Below are positions 43,793 through 52,868 of a DNA stretch of 64,000 nt, piece after piece (the first letter of the stretch is position 1; every line of letters starts with the position of its first letter). The notes beneath the pieces were generated by a model, which saw only the letters and a program-made list of their open reading frames with translations, ran no database searches and was not told the DNA's origin. The position numbers and the translations under genes are program-made. Location of the stretch: NCBI GenBank assembly GCA_964386915.1, contig CAYLUQ010000001.1, positions 1 to 64,000 of the forward strand. The letters are read 5' to 3'. The stretch is from JADHMP01 sp964386915 (GTDB taxonomy: Bacteria > Bacteroidota > Bacteroidia > Flavobacteriales > Flavobacteriaceae).

Positions 43793-44560
43793 ATGAGAAA
43801 ATTACTCTTTGCCCTCACAGTTGTAGGAATGATGTCAACTTTCACTGTGCAAGCTGCTACGATAAACACAGTAAACGTAGTGACAACTAGCATTGTTCAA
43901 GACACTGATGCAGATGCTGCAGAAGCCCCTGCCGGTTTTACACAAGAACTTAAAAAACGTTTTATTGAAGGAGGTCCCGGATTTATGGGGATCGTGTTGA
44001 TTTGTTTGATCTTAGGTTTGGCCATTGCCATTGAGCGTATTATCTACCTCAACTTAGCCACAACTAACACTAAAAAATTAACGCAAGGTGTTGAAGATGC
44101 ACTTTCTTCTGGCGGTGTTGACGCTGCTAAAGAATATTGCAGAAACACCAAAGGTCCTGTTGCCTCCATTTTCTATCAAGGTCTTGACAGAATGAATGAA
44201 GGTGTTGAAAGCGCCGAAAAAGCCGTTGTTGCTTATGGTGGTGTGCAAATGGGACAACTTGAAAAAAATGTCTCTTGGATTTCACTCTTTATTGCCCTAG
44301 CCCCTATGCTTGGGTTCATGGGAACAGTAATCGGGATGATTCAAGCCTTTGACAAAATTGAAGCCGCTGGTGATATGCAACCTTCACTTGTTGCAGGAGG
44401 TATTAAAGTGGCCTTGTTAACCACTGTATTTGGTCTTATTGTGGCCATTATCCTCCAAGTATTCTATAACTATATTGTTGCCAAAATTGACAGCATCGTA
44501 AATGATATGGAAGACGCATCCATCACATTAATCGATATCTTGGTTGCGCAGAAAAAATAA
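43793..44560 (+). CDS. exbB: ExbB/TolQ/MotA-family proton channel protein
   Basis: 255 aa. The N terminus has a signal-like segment (residues 1-22, TVQAAT) and a periplasmic stretch before the first channel helix, as in many Bacteroidota ExbB proteins. Three membrane segments follow, with GPGFMGIVLICLILGLAIAIERII and LAPMLGFMGTVIGMIQAFDKI, the proline and glycine-rich signature of the ExbB/TolQ family. With ExbD it uses the proton gradient to drive TonB-dependent import, including SusC-type receptors. First gene of a four-gene unit; no tonB is within the window. Confidence 0.9.
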   Translation: MRKLLFALTVVGMMSTFTVQAATINTVNVVTTSIVQDTDADAAEAPAGFTQELKKRFIEGGPGFMGIVLICLILGLAIAIERIIYLNLATTNTKKLTQGVEDALSSGGVDAAKEYCRNTKGPVASIFYQGLDRMNEGVESAEKAVVAYGGVQMGQLEKNVSWISLFIALAPMLGFMGTVIGMIQAFDKIEAAGDMQPSLVAGGIKVALLTTVFGLIVAIILQVFYNYIVAKIDSIVNDMEDASITLIDILVAQKK

Positions 44561-44582
44561 TAACCTTTAAACAGCTATTCCA

Positions 44583-45032
44583 ATGAATATTCAGAATATT
44601 ATTAAAATCATCAGTGCTGTTTTCGGTTTGTTAGGTGGTATCTTTTTATTCCGTATCCTCGGAAAAGGAGATGAAGAAATCAAAATGGCAGCTGCTATGG
44701 GCGATCTCAGTTCAGTGTCTCCTCTGGTTTCTTTAGCTATTGTTATCTTAGTGGTGACGGTAGCCGTAACGTTGATATTTTCCCTAATGAATTTAGCTTC
44801 GGATGTAAATAAACTCAAAAAAGCACTCCTTTTTGTAGGATGTTTTGCTGTGGTTGTACTGATAGGCTATGCTTCGTCTACGGGCGTTGAAACCCCCCTT
44901 AAAGATGGCGAGGTGCTTTCTGCCTCCGGGTCACGTTGGGTGGGTGCTGGCATTCGCACATTTTACATTTTAGCAGTGGTAGCCATTCTATCTATGGCTT
45001 TCTCTGGAGTTAAAAAAATTCTTAATCGATAA
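44583..45032 (+). CDS. Four-helix membrane protein in the ExbB-ExbD operon, function unknown
   Basis: 149 aa with four hydrophobic segments (IIKIISAVFGLLGGIFLFRIL; LVSLAIVILVVTVAVTLIFSLM; ALLFVGCFAVVVLIGYASS; TFYILAVVAILSMAFSGV) and short charged loops. Located between exbB and the first exbD, 22 bp and 3 bp apart. I do not recognise it as a characterised family; a conserved protein of this size stands at this position in other Flavobacteriia as far as I recall. Probably a structural or regulatory partner of the channel. Confidence 0.75.
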   Translation: MNIQNIIKIISAVFGLLGGIFLFRILGKGDEEIKMAAAMGDLSSVSPLVSLAIVILVVTVAVTLIFSLMNLASDVNKLKKALLFVGCFAVVVLIGYASSTGVETPLKDGEVLSASGSRWVGAGIRTFYILAVVAILSMAFSGVKKILNR

Positions 45033-45035
45033 ACT

Positions 45036-45659
45036 ATGGCAAAAAGAGCAGCACCAGAAGTTAATGCAGGATCTATGGCAGATATTGCCTTCTTGCTTTT
45101 AATTTTCTTTTTGGTCACCACCACCATTGAAACTGATAGTGGGCTCAATCGAAAATTGCCCCCCATGGAAGATCAAGTTGATCCGCCTGTTATCAAAGAA
45201 AAAAATATCTTGACTGTGGTTGTAAACAAAAACAACCAGCTATTAGTGGAGGAGAAGCTCTTAAGTATAGACGAGCTTCGAAGCACAGCAGTTGAGTTTC
45301 TAGATAACGGTGGGGGACAAGGCGAAGAAGCCTGTAGCTTTTGCAAAGGAAAAAAAGATCCCGCTTCATCAGACAATCCTGAAAAGGCTATTATTTCCTT
45401 AAAAAATGACCGGGAAACTTCCTACAAGGTCTACATTGCGGTTCAAAATGAATTGGTAGCAGCTTATAACGAGTTGCGAAATCGTGAATTTCTCCGCTTA
45501 AATCCAACGCTAGGATTAGACTTTGTGCAAGCTAATGCAACATACAATGACCCGAGAACCTCTGAAGAAACACGTGAACAACTAGGTCCAAAATTAGACG
45601 AAGTGAAAAACATGTATCCTCAAAAACTCTCGGAAGCAGAACCTAGTAAAACCAGTTAA
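45036..45659 (+). CDS. exbD: ExbD/TolR-family biopolymer transport protein (1)
   Basis: 207 aa, longer than a standard ExbD of about 140. The N-terminal helix carries the functional Asp (GSMADIAFLLLIFFLVTTTIETDSG). An insertion in the periplasmic domain (about 85-115) holds EEACSFCKGKKDP with a CxxC pair. The periplasmic fold resumes with ISLKNDRETSYKVYIAVQNEL, and an extra C-terminal helical tail follows. Partner of ExbB in energising TonB. The cysteine insertion is unusual. Confidence 0.88.
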   Translation: MAKRAAPEVNAGSMADIAFLLLIFFLVTTTIETDSGLNRKLPPMEDQVDPPVIKEKNILTVVVNKNNQLLVEEKLLSIDELRSTAVEFLDNGGGQGEEACSFCKGKKDPASSDNPEKAIISLKNDRETSYKVYIAVQNELVAAYNELRNREFLRLNPTLGLDFVQANATYNDPRTSEETREQLGPKLDEVKNMYPQKLSEAEPSKTS

Positions 45660-45668
45660 AACAAGATT

Positions 45669-46151
45669 ATGTCTAAATTCAAAAAGAAAAAGTCAGGAGA
45701 TTTACCTGCCATATCAACGGCCTCCTTGCCCGATATTGTTTTTATGCTTTTATTCTTTTTTATGGTTGCTACGGTAATGCGCGACAGCACCTTGATGATT
45801 GTTAATGTGTTGCCTGCAGCAGATCAAATTCAAAAGCTCGATAAAAAAGACCGTGTGATGTATATATATGCGGGAAAACCTTCTAGCCGCTATCAAGACA
45901 AATATGGAACTTCAGCTAAAATTCAGTTGAATGACAAGTTTGCTTCTGTGGCTGAAGTAGGTGCTTTTATTTTGGCCGAAAGAGCCGCTAAAAGACAGGA
46001 GCTACAAAATGTGCTCACTACTTCTTTAAAAGTAGATGGTGATACCAAAATGGGCCTTATCACCGATATTAAGCAAGAATTGAGAAAGGTGAATGCCTTA
46101 AAAATTAACTATACCACACGTTTAGGGGATTTTTCTCAAAACGTAGATTAA
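45669..46151 (+). CDS. exbD: ExbD/TolR-family biopolymer transport protein (2)
   Basis: 160 aa. Transmembrane helix STASLPDIVFMLLFFFMVATVMRD with the conserved Asp of ExbD, then a periplasmic domain. Follows the first exbD by 9 bp. Paired ExbD paralogues are common in Flavobacteriia and may form a heteromeric stator with ExbB. A strong terminator follows the stop. Confidence 0.88.
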   Translation: MSKFKKKKSGDLPAISTASLPDIVFMLLFFFMVATVMRDSTLMIVNVLPAADQIQKLDKKDRVMYIYAGKPSSRYQDKYGTSAKIQLNDKFASVAEVGAFILAERAAKRQELQNVLTTSLKVDGDTKMGLITDIKQELRKVNALKINYTTRLGDFSQNVD

Positions 46152-46173
46152 TTTCTAGACTTTAAACAATTTG

Positions 46174-46199
46174 AAATGCCCCCTTAGGGGGCATTTTTT
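46174..46199 (+). terminator. Rho-independent terminator
   Basis: Perfect 10-bp stem AAATGCCCCC with GGGGGCATTT, loop TTA, and a T-run, 22 bp after the second exbD stop. Ends the ExbB operon. Confidence 0.9.
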
Positions 46200-46204
46200 A
46201 TGCC

Positions 46205-46212
46205 TACCTTTG
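46205..46212 (+). promoter_or_regulatory. Promoter -7 box TACCTTTG for the barrel-protein gene
   Basis: Exact TAnnTTTG match directly after the terminator and 18 bp before the ATG at 46231. No -33 element is evident because the terminator stem occupies that region. Confidence 0.45.
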
Positions 46213-46230
46213 ACGAAACTAGAAAGATAG

Positions 46231-46917
46231 ATGCATTGCTTTAAAACATTTTGGCTTGTTTTTTTTGGGGTTATGGGCTTTTGTGCACGTGGCCAAAGTG
46301 ATGTAGATTCTACCACTCCCTATCGAGAAGATCAATTTTATATTGGCGCCTCGTTCATGGGCTTAGTGAATGCCTCGGTTGCCGAAAAACCGGCCGGTCT
46401 TTCCAGTCATTTTCAAATAGGCTTTGTGCGCGATATACCGTTAAATTCAAAAGGAAACTGGGCCTTGGCAACCGGACTTGGGTTTCAAACCCAGCGGATC
46501 ATAAGCCCCCTTTTTCACAGCATTGCTGAACCTTTAAAAAGGGTGCAGTTTTATCGTGAAGAAGGCGCCATGCCAAGGGAGCAAAGCCGATTTGGAATGC
46601 AGTCTGTAGAGGTGCCTATTGTTTTGCGTTGGCGCACTTCCACTCCTAGCCGATATCAATTTTGGCGTTTATATGGTGGACTTAAATGGGCATGGAATTT
46701 TAACACGCAACTAGTGGACTTACCCAATACTATAAATTCCCAAGATTATTTCAACCGCTTTCAAACCGAAACTTTTGTGAGTTTTGGCTACAACACTTGG
46801 AATTTCTATGTTTCTTATCCTTTAGCAGATGCGCTACAGCCTATTCCAATTGCTAATTCCGGAGATTATTATAGCTTTAAGCTGCTTAAAATTGGCTTGA
46901 TTTTTTATCTTTTATAA
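46231..46917 (+). CDS. PorT-like outer-membrane beta-barrel protein
   Basis: 228 aa with a signal peptide (about 1-22, ARGQS). The rest is alternating strands: FYIGASFMGLVNAS, SHFQIGFVRDI, WALATGLGFQTQRI, SVEVPIVLRWR, WRLYGGLKWAWNF, FVSFGYNTWNFYVSYPL, ending FKLLKIGLIFYLL with a terminal aromatic. This eight-strand layout and the SVEVPIVLRWR block resemble PorT-family proteins (Pfam outer-membrane beta-barrel 2), one member of which serves the type IX secretion system; assignment to that role is not secure here. Convergent with rpoN, 4 bp apart. Confidence 0.75.
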   Translation: MHCFKTFWLVFFGVMGFCARGQSDVDSTTPYREDQFYIGASFMGLVNASVAEKPAGLSSHFQIGFVRDIPLNSKGNWALATGLGFQTQRIISPLFHSIAEPLKRVQFYREEGAMPREQSRFGMQSVEVPIVLRWRTSTPSRYQFWRLYGGLKWAWNFNTQLVDLPNTINSQDYFNRFQTETFVSFGYNTWNFYVSYPLADALQPIPIANSGDYYSFKLLKIGLIFYLL

Positions 46918-46921
46918 AAGC

Positions 46922-48370
46922 CTAGAGTTCTTTTCGCAAACGAGCTACCGGGAGGTCCATTTGCTCTCGATATTTGGCTACCGTTCTACGGGCCACCAAA
47001 TAGCCTTTTTCTTTTAACATGACAGAAAGTGCCTGATCGGCTAAAGGTCTTTTTTTATCTTCTTCTGCAATCAGGGTTTTCAATATTTTTTTAATTTCTA
47101 TGGTCGAAACATCTTCTCCTTCTTCATTTTTTAATCCCTCTGAGAAAAAGGTTTTGAGCAATTTAACCCCATAAGGAGTGTCTATATATTTGCTGTTTGC
47201 CACCCGTGAAATGGTAGAAATATCCATGTTCACTTTGTCTGCAATATCTTTTAAAATCATGGGTTTCAAATGGCTTTCGTCGCCTGTCAAAAAATATTCT
47301 TTTTGGAATTCAATAATGGCATTAATGGTTAAGATTAACGTTTGATTGCGTTGGGTGATGGCATCTATAAACCATTTGGCAGCGTCTAACTTTTGCTTGA
47401 TAAACAAAACAGCCTCCTTTTGTGATTTGGTTTTATTTTCACTTTCTCGATAGCCACTAAGCATTTCTTTGTAGGCATTTGAAATATGCAAATCGGGAGC
47501 ATTTCTTCGGTTTAAGGTCACTTCAAGTTTTCCGTCTTCTAGCGTTAAGATAAAATCAGGAACCACATGCGTGTTTTGATTGATGCTTGAAAGTGCTCCT
47601 CCTGGCTTTGGATTCAGTTTTGAAATTAAATGAATAGCTTCCTTGAGATCTTGCTCGGAGAGGTTTAAGCGTTCTTGTAGCTTATCGTAGTGCTTATGTG
47701 AAAAATGATAAAATTCTTTCTCTATTATGGCCAAGGCATGCTCAATTTCGGGACGATCCTTTTTCTTGCGTTGCAATTGGAGAAGTAAGCATTCGTTGAG
47801 TGAACGTGCACCTACCCCGGGGGGATCTAAGGATTGTACGGCTTTTAGCACTTTTTCGAGTTGAGCCTCCGAAATAATCATATTTTGGGTGAATGCCAAA
47901 TCGTCTATCAATTCTTCGTTATTACGCCGTAAATAGCCACTTTCATCAATGCTGCCAACCAAGAAGGCGGCAATTTCCATATCCTCTTCATTCAAAATAA
48001 GATTGCCCAACTGTTGCTGTAAAAATTGATGAAAACTAATACCGCTACTAATAGGTCTCAAATTTTCTTCATCGTCTTGACTGAAGTTGTTGGCATAAAA
48101 TCGATAGGAAGGAATTTCATCGTCGCTCAAATATTGGTCGATATCAATGTCTTCTCCATCAATATGTGTATTGTCATCATAATCGGCTTCTGGGGATTGC
48201 TCTACTGATTTTTCTTCTTCAAGACCACTTTCTAAAGCAGGATTTTCACCTAATTCAGACTGAACTCGTTGCTCCAAATCAAGCGTAGAAAGCTGAATGA
48301 GCTTCATGAGCTGAATTTGCTGTGGCGACAGCTTTTGAGAGAGTTTTATTTGGAGCTGTTGTTTGAGCAT
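46922..48370 (-). CDS. rpoN: RNA polymerase sigma-54 factor
   Basis: 482 aa. Region I starts MLKQQLQIKLSQKLSPQQIQLMKLIQLSTLDLE, the Gln/Leu-rich activator-contact region. An acidic linker (about 40-100) precedes the core-binding region. The DNA-binding end includes ADKVNMDISTISRVANSKYIDTPYGVKLL (helix-turn-helix) and the RpoN box in KGYLVARRTVAKYREQMDLPVARLRKEL. Sigma-54 needs AAA+ activators; none is encoded in the window. A TAnnTTTG box is 22 bp upstream. Confidence 0.97.
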   Translation of the reverse strand: MLKQQLQIKLSQKLSPQQIQLMKLIQLSTLDLEQRVQSELGENPALESGLEEEKSVEQSPEADYDDNTHIDGEDIDIDQYLSDDEIPSYRFYANNFSQDDEENLRPISSGISFHQFLQQQLGNLILNEEDMEIAAFLVGSIDESGYLRRNNEELIDDLAFTQNMIISEAQLEKVLKAVQSLDPPGVGARSLNECLLLQLQRKKKDRPEIEHALAIIEKEFYHFSHKHYDKLQERLNLSEQDLKEAIHLISKLNPKPGGALSSINQNTHVVPDFILTLEDGKLEVTLNRRNAPDLHISNAYKEMLSGYRESENKTKSQKEAVLFIKQKLDAAKWFIDAITQRNQTLILTINAIIEFQKEYFLTGDESHLKPMILKDIADKVNMDISTISRVANSKYIDTPYGVKLLKTFFSEGLKNEEGEDVSTIEIKKILKTLIAEEDKKRPLADQALSVMLKEKGYLVARRTVAKYREQMDLPVARLRKEL

Positions 48371-48391
48371 TTGAAAATCAGAAGTTTAGGA

Positions 48392-48399
48392 CAAAGATA
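48392..48399 (-). promoter_or_regulatory. rpoN promoter -7 box TATCTTTG
   Basis: Minus-strand exact match to TAnnTTTG, 21 bp upstream of the rpoN ATG. Confidence 0.45.
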
Positions 48400-48421
48400 G
48401 CGTTAAAAAACGGTTTGTTTT

Positions 48422-49855
48422 TTAAAAACTGGCATTTTGTGGTGTTCTAGGATAGGGAATCACATCACGAATATTGCTCATGCCCGTCATAAACATAACC
48501 AGTCTTTCAAAGCCTAAACCAAAGCCGCTATGCACAACAGATCCAAAACGTCTTAGGTCTAAATACCACCACAATTCATCTTCTTCAATATTGAGTTTTT
48601 TCATGCGGGCTTGTAAAACGTCAAGTCGTTCTTCTCGCTGTGAACCACCCACAATTTCGCCAATACCCGGAAAAAGAATATCCATGGCTCGAACCGTTTT
48701 TTGATCGTCGTTTAAGCGCATATAGAATGCTTTTATAGCTGCGGGATAGTCAAAAAGAATAACAGGGCGTTGAAAATGTTTTTCTACCAAATAGCGTTCG
48801 TGTTCGCTTTGCAAGTCTGCTCCCCAACCCTCAATGGGAAATTGAAATTTTTTCTTTTTGTTGGGCTTGGAGTTTTTGAGAATGTCAATGGCTTCAGTAT
48901 AGCTTAAACGTTGAAACGGATTGTTAATCACAAAGTCAATTTTTTCAATAAGCCCCATAGCACTTCGCTCATTTTGAGGTTTTGTTTTTTCTTCTTGGGC
49001 CAATCGTTGGTCCAAAAAAGCGAGATCTTCGGGGCAGCGTTCTTTTACCTTTCGCAACACTTCTACAATAAAGGTTTCGGCCAAATCCATATTGTCTTCC
49101 AAGTCATAAAAAGCCATTTCGGGTTCTATCATCCAAAACTCTGAAGCGTGTCTAGCCGTATTCGAATTTTCTGCTCTAAAAGTAGGACCAAAAGTGTAGA
49201 CATCTCCTAAGCCTAAAGCATAGGTTTCTGCTTCTAATTGACCCGAGACGGTGAGGTGGGTTTCCTTTCCAAAAAAATCATCTTTAAACGAAACAGCGCC
49301 ACTCTCTGTGATAGGTGGGTTTTGTGGGTCTAGGGTAGAGACACGAAACATTTCGCCGGCTCCTTCGGCATCACTACCGGTGATGATTGGTGTGTGCACA
49401 TAGTGAAACCCTTTTTGTTGAAAAAATTCATGAACGGCAAAAGCTAAGGCCGATCGCAAACGCATCACTGCACCAAAGGTGTTGGTTCTTATGCGTAAAT
49501 GTGCTTTTTCACGTAAAAATTCAAAGGAGTGCTTTTTGGGTTGAATAGGATAGGTTTCTGGGTCTGAGTCGCCTAAAATGGCGAGTTCTTCCACTTGCAG
49601 TTCAACGGCTTGACCGCCTCCTTGACTCGCCACAAGCGTGCCTTTTAATGCTAAGGCTGCCCCAGTTGTGATGCGTTTTAATGTTTTTTCATCTAAGGTT
49701 TCAAAAGCAACAACACATTGTAAATTGGCTAAAGATGATCCATCGTTTAGCGCAATAAATCGATTGGCACGGAAGGTTCTCACCCATCCTTTTACTATTA
49801 GAGATTGTCCGTTGGCTTCAAGGGCTAATAAATCAGCAATCTTAGATACCGTCAT
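48422..49855 (-). CDS. asnS: Asparaginyl-tRNA synthetase
   Basis: 477 aa class II aminoacyl-tRNA synthetase. The N-terminal OB fold binds the anticodon (GWVRTFRANRFIALNDGSS). Motif 1 lies around FFQQKGFHYVHTPIITGSD; motif 2 is in TFRAENSNTARHASEFWMIEPEMAF; motif 3 is GFGLGFERLVMFMTGMSNIRDVIPYPRT. The latter with its Arg is the ATP site. Charges tRNA-Asn directly. A TAnnTTTG box is 18 bp upstream. Confidence 0.97.
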   Translation of the reverse strand: MTVSKIADLLALEANGQSLIVKGWVRTFRANRFIALNDGSSLANLQCVVAFETLDEKTLKRITTGAALALKGTLVASQGGGQAVELQVEELAILGDSDPETYPIQPKKHSFEFLREKAHLRIRTNTFGAVMRLRSALAFAVHEFFQQKGFHYVHTPIITGSDAEGAGEMFRVSTLDPQNPPITESGAVSFKDDFFGKETHLTVSGQLEAETYALGLGDVYTFGPTFRAENSNTARHASEFWMIEPEMAFYDLEDNMDLAETFIVEVLRKVKERCPEDLAFLDQRLAQEEKTKPQNERSAMGLIEKIDFVINNPFQRLSYTEAIDILKNSKPNKKKKFQFPIEGWGADLQSEHERYLVEKHFQRPVILFDYPAAIKAFYMRLNDDQKTVRAMDILFPGIGEIVGGSQREERLDVLQARMKKLNIEEDELWWYLDLRRFGSVVHSGFGLGFERLVMFMTGMSNIRDVIPYPRTPQNASF

Positions 49856-49872
49856 AGGTTTTAATTTGTTTG

Positions 49873-49880
49873 CAAAGATA
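49873..49880 (-). promoter_or_regulatory. asnS promoter -7 box TATCTTTG
   Basis: Minus-strand exact TAnnTTTG match, 17 bp upstream of the asnS ATG. Confidence 0.45.
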
Positions 49881-49900
49881 GTTTTATTTGTAAAAATTCA

Positions 49901-52282
49901 TTAGGCATCTTGATCCTCAAGAATATTGATGGGAGAGGGTTTAATAACCCTTTTATTGCTCACAGCATCTTCGAGTGAAATGAGAAGGGAAGGCAATAAA
50001 ATTAAATTGGCTAGCATGGCCATAAGGAGGGTTACAGATACTAGACCGCCTAACGCTCTAGTGCCACCAAAATTGGAAGAGAGAAAAACTGAAAATCCAA
50101 AAAAGAGTACAATAGAAGTATAAAACATACTAATGCCTGTTTCTCTTAAGGTAGCAATTACAGACATTCTAATTTTCCATCCGTTAGAAATTAATTCTTG
50201 TCGGTATTTAGCTAAAAAATGAATGGTATCATCCACAGAAATTCCAAAAGCCACACTAAACACCAAAATGGTAGAGGGTTTGAGTGGAATTCCGGCAAAC
50301 CCCATCACACCGGCCGTAATGATGAGAGGTAGCAAATTGGGTATTAGGGAAATGAGAATCATTTTAAAAGAGCGAAACAAAAAGGCCATAAACAGGGCAA
50401 TCAAAAGAATGGCAAAGGAGAGCGATAAAAATAAATTATTGATTAAATATTTAGTGCCTTTAAGAAAAAGCACTGCCTTTCCGGTTATGCTCACATCATA
50501 TCGATCTTCAGGAAAAATTCTAGCAATAGCTTCTTGTAAACTGTTTTGAACACGCTCCATTTGGGGAGTAGGAATGTCTTTTAGATAAGTGGTTATGCGA
50601 CCGTATTGCCCTGTGCTGTCCACATAGCTTTGCAACAAGGGGCTTTGGGTTTCGCTATTGTTTAAATAGGGCAGAATAAAACGATTTTCTTGGGCGGTGG
50701 GCAACTTATAATAATTGGGATTCCCATTGTAATAAGCTTGTTTTACAAATTTCACTGCATTGACAATGGACAAGGGTTTGGCCAATTCTGGTATGTCTTC
50801 TATGGTGTTTTGCAGTGTGTTTATCCGTTTGAGGGTAGCCGGCTTAACAATTCCATTTTTCCGTTTGCTATCCACCCAAATTTCCATGGGCACAATGCCA
50901 TTAAAACTTTGATCATAAAACTCAATGTCTTTAAAAAAAGCAGCTTTTTTGGGCATATCTTCAATGAGACTTCCCGAAATATTGATTTGATAGATGCCTA
51001 CAATTCCCAATACGAGTCCAAGTAGAGAAATGATATATACATTGATGCGCTTATGACGCACACAAAACTCCATCCATTTTACAAAGGCCTCAATGGTTTT
51101 GTTTTTTAGGTGTTTAAGGTGCTTTTGCTTGGGGCGCACCATAAAGCTATAGGAAATTGGAATGATAAAGAGCGAAAGCAAAAACACCCCAATAATATTG
51201 ATAGAGGCCACAACACCAAACTCTTTTAAGATTTTACTATTGGTCAAAATAAAAGTAGCAAAACCAGAAGCAGTTGTGAGATTGGTCATGAGGGTGGCAT
51301 TTCCAATTTTAGAAATAACCCGTTGTAAAGACTTAGCCTTATTGCCGTGTTTGGCAACTTCTTGCTGATATTTGTTGATAAGGAAAATACAATTAGGCAC
51401 CCCAATAACAATAATCAAAGGAGGGATTAAGGCCGTGAGTACCGTAATTTCATAACGCAACCAACCCAAAACACCGAAGGCCCACATAACACCAATGGCC
51501 ACCACCACTAGGGAGATAAAAGTGGCGCGAAAAGAACGGAAAAAAAGAAAGAAAATAAAGGTGGTGAGTAAGGTAGCTCCTAGTACAAATAGGCCAATTT
51601 CATCTACTATGTTTTGGGCGTTTAGGGTTCTAACGTAGGGCATGCCCGAAACCTTAATGTCTAGTTGGGTATCTTTTTCAAAAGCTTCTACAGCAGGAAT
51701 TAGGGTTTGATAGATAAAGTCTTTTCGTTGTTTAGTGTTGACAATTTCAGACTTCATAAAAGCGACTGTTCGAACAATTTTGCCAGTTTCGTCATAGAGC
51801 AAGCCTTTGTAAAAGGGCAATTCTAAAAAGAGTTTTTGCTTAAATTTTTGAAGGGCTAAAGAATCTTCCCAATCCACTTCAGGGAGTGACGCAAATTCAA
51901 TTTTTTTAGCCTTTTCGTTTTTAACAAGTTCTAAAATATTCTGCGTGGAAAGAACAAATTCTATTTCTGGTTGTTGTTCTATTTGTAGATTAAATTGTTG
52001 CCATGCAAGGGCATTTTTGGGCTCGAAAAGTGCAGGGTCTTGCACGGCAAAAACAAGACTGTTACCTTCTTCCCCAAATTTTTCGATAAAACTTTTGTAT
52101 TGAATATTTTCGGGGTGGTCATCGGGGAGGAGATTGGCTTCCGTGAAGGTGAATTGTATGTATTTCCAGTGACTTGCCCAAAAAACAGTAGTGGCCGCAA
52201 TGGCCAGCAAAATTAAAATTCTGTTACGCAGAACAGTTCTAGCAACAAACCCCCAAAAATCTCGTTTTTTTCTATATTTCAT
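49901..52282 (-). CDS. MMPL/RND-superfamily exporter
   Basis: 793-aa inner-membrane protein with two repeats of a periplasmic loop followed by about five helices each, as in the HAE3/MMPL family (hopanoid, lipid or sterol-sensing-like exporters). First helix near residue 18; the second repeat starts near 415 (RINVYIISLLGLVLGIVGIYQI). The SSD-like segments DEIGLFVLGATLLTTFIFFLFF and VFSVAFGISVDDTIHFLAKYR (paired Asp, probably proton relay) are visible. It follows frr by 19 bp in the pyrH-frr unit. Cargo is unknown; membrane lipids are likely. Confidence 0.88.
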   Translation of the reverse strand: MKYRKKRDFWGFVARTVLRNRILILLAIAATTVFWASHWKYIQFTFTEANLLPDDHPENIQYKSFIEKFGEEGNSLVFAVQDPALFEPKNALAWQQFNLQIEQQPEIEFVLSTQNILELVKNEKAKKIEFASLPEVDWEDSLALQKFKQKLFLELPFYKGLLYDETGKIVRTVAFMKSEIVNTKQRKDFIYQTLIPAVEAFEKDTQLDIKVSGMPYVRTLNAQNIVDEIGLFVLGATLLTTFIFFLFFRSFRATFISLVVVAIGVMWAFGVLGWLRYEITVLTALIPPLIIVIGVPNCIFLINKYQQEVAKHGNKAKSLQRVISKIGNATLMTNLTTASGFATFILTNSKILKEFGVVASINIIGVFLLSLFIIPISYSFMVRPKQKHLKHLKNKTIEAFVKWMEFCVRHKRINVYIISLLGLVLGIVGIYQINISGSLIEDMPKKAAFFKDIEFYDQSFNGIVPMEIWVDSKRKNGIVKPATLKRINTLQNTIEDIPELAKPLSIVNAVKFVKQAYYNGNPNYYKLPTAQENRFILPYLNNSETQSPLLQSYVDSTGQYGRITTYLKDIPTPQMERVQNSLQEAIARIFPEDRYDVSITGKAVLFLKGTKYLINNLFLSLSFAILLIALFMAFLFRSFKMILISLIPNLLPLIITAGVMGFAGIPLKPSTILVFSVAFGISVDDTIHFLAKYRQELISNGWKIRMSVIATLRETGISMFYTSIVLFFGFSVFLSSNFGGTRALGGLVSVTLLMAMLANLILLPSLLISLEDAVSNKRVIKPSPINILEDQDA

Positions 52283-52301
52283 TCCCCAAACGAACGTGGG
52301 T

Positions 52302-52856
52302 TTACACGGTCAAAATTTCTTTTTCTTTAGCACTAAAGAGTTGGTCTATCTTGCTAATAAAGCTATCGGTGAGTGTTTGCACATCAATTTCGTAGTTTTT
52401 TAACACATCTTCAGAAGGAGCTTCGCTTTTGAGATCATGATTAGCTTCTTTACGTGCTGTTCGTATGCTGATTTTAGCATTTTCAGCTTCGCTTTTAGCC
52501 AATTTTGCTAAGCTCATTCGGCGCTCTTCCGTGAGAGGTGGGATATTGATGATGATGGATTCGCCGTTGTTCATAGGATTAAATCCTAGATTGGCTATTA
52601 AAATAGCTTTTTCAATATCGGCCAACATGTTTTTTTCCCAAGGTTGAACACTCAGGGTTCTTCCGTCAGGGGTGTTGATATTGGCAACCTGAGAAATTGG
52701 TGTTGGGGTGCCATAATAATCTACTTTAACCCCAGAGAGCATAACAGGATTGGCTTTCCCTGCTCTAATGTTGAGCAATTCTTTTTCTAAATGTTCAATG
52801 GCTTGCTCCATGGCCTCTTTTGCTGTTTCAACAATCAAATCTAGGGTCTCATCCAT
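52302..52856 (-). CDS. frr: Ribosome recycling factor
   Basis: 184 aa, the standard length. Three-helix bundle with the hallmark LLNIRAGKANPVMLSGVKVDYYGTPTPISQVANI and GESIIINIPPLTEERRMSLAK. With EF-G it splits post-termination ribosomes. Starts 12 bp after pyrH, the usual pyrH-frr order. Confidence 0.97.
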   Translation of the reverse strand: MDETLDLIVETAKEAMEQAIEHLEKELLNIRAGKANPVMLSGVKVDYYGTPTPISQVANINTPDGRTLSVQPWEKNMLADIEKAILIANLGFNPMNNGESIIINIPPLTEERRMSLAKLAKSEAENAKISIRTARKEANHDLKSEAPSEDVLKNYEIDVQTLTDSFISKIDQLFSAKEKEILTV

Positions 52857-52868
52857 AATTATTGAGTT

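Noticed and set aside
46909..46920. CTTTTATAAAAG palindrome between the barrel gene and rpoN
   Set aside because: Short, AT-only, overlaps coding ends; no reason to call an operator or terminator.
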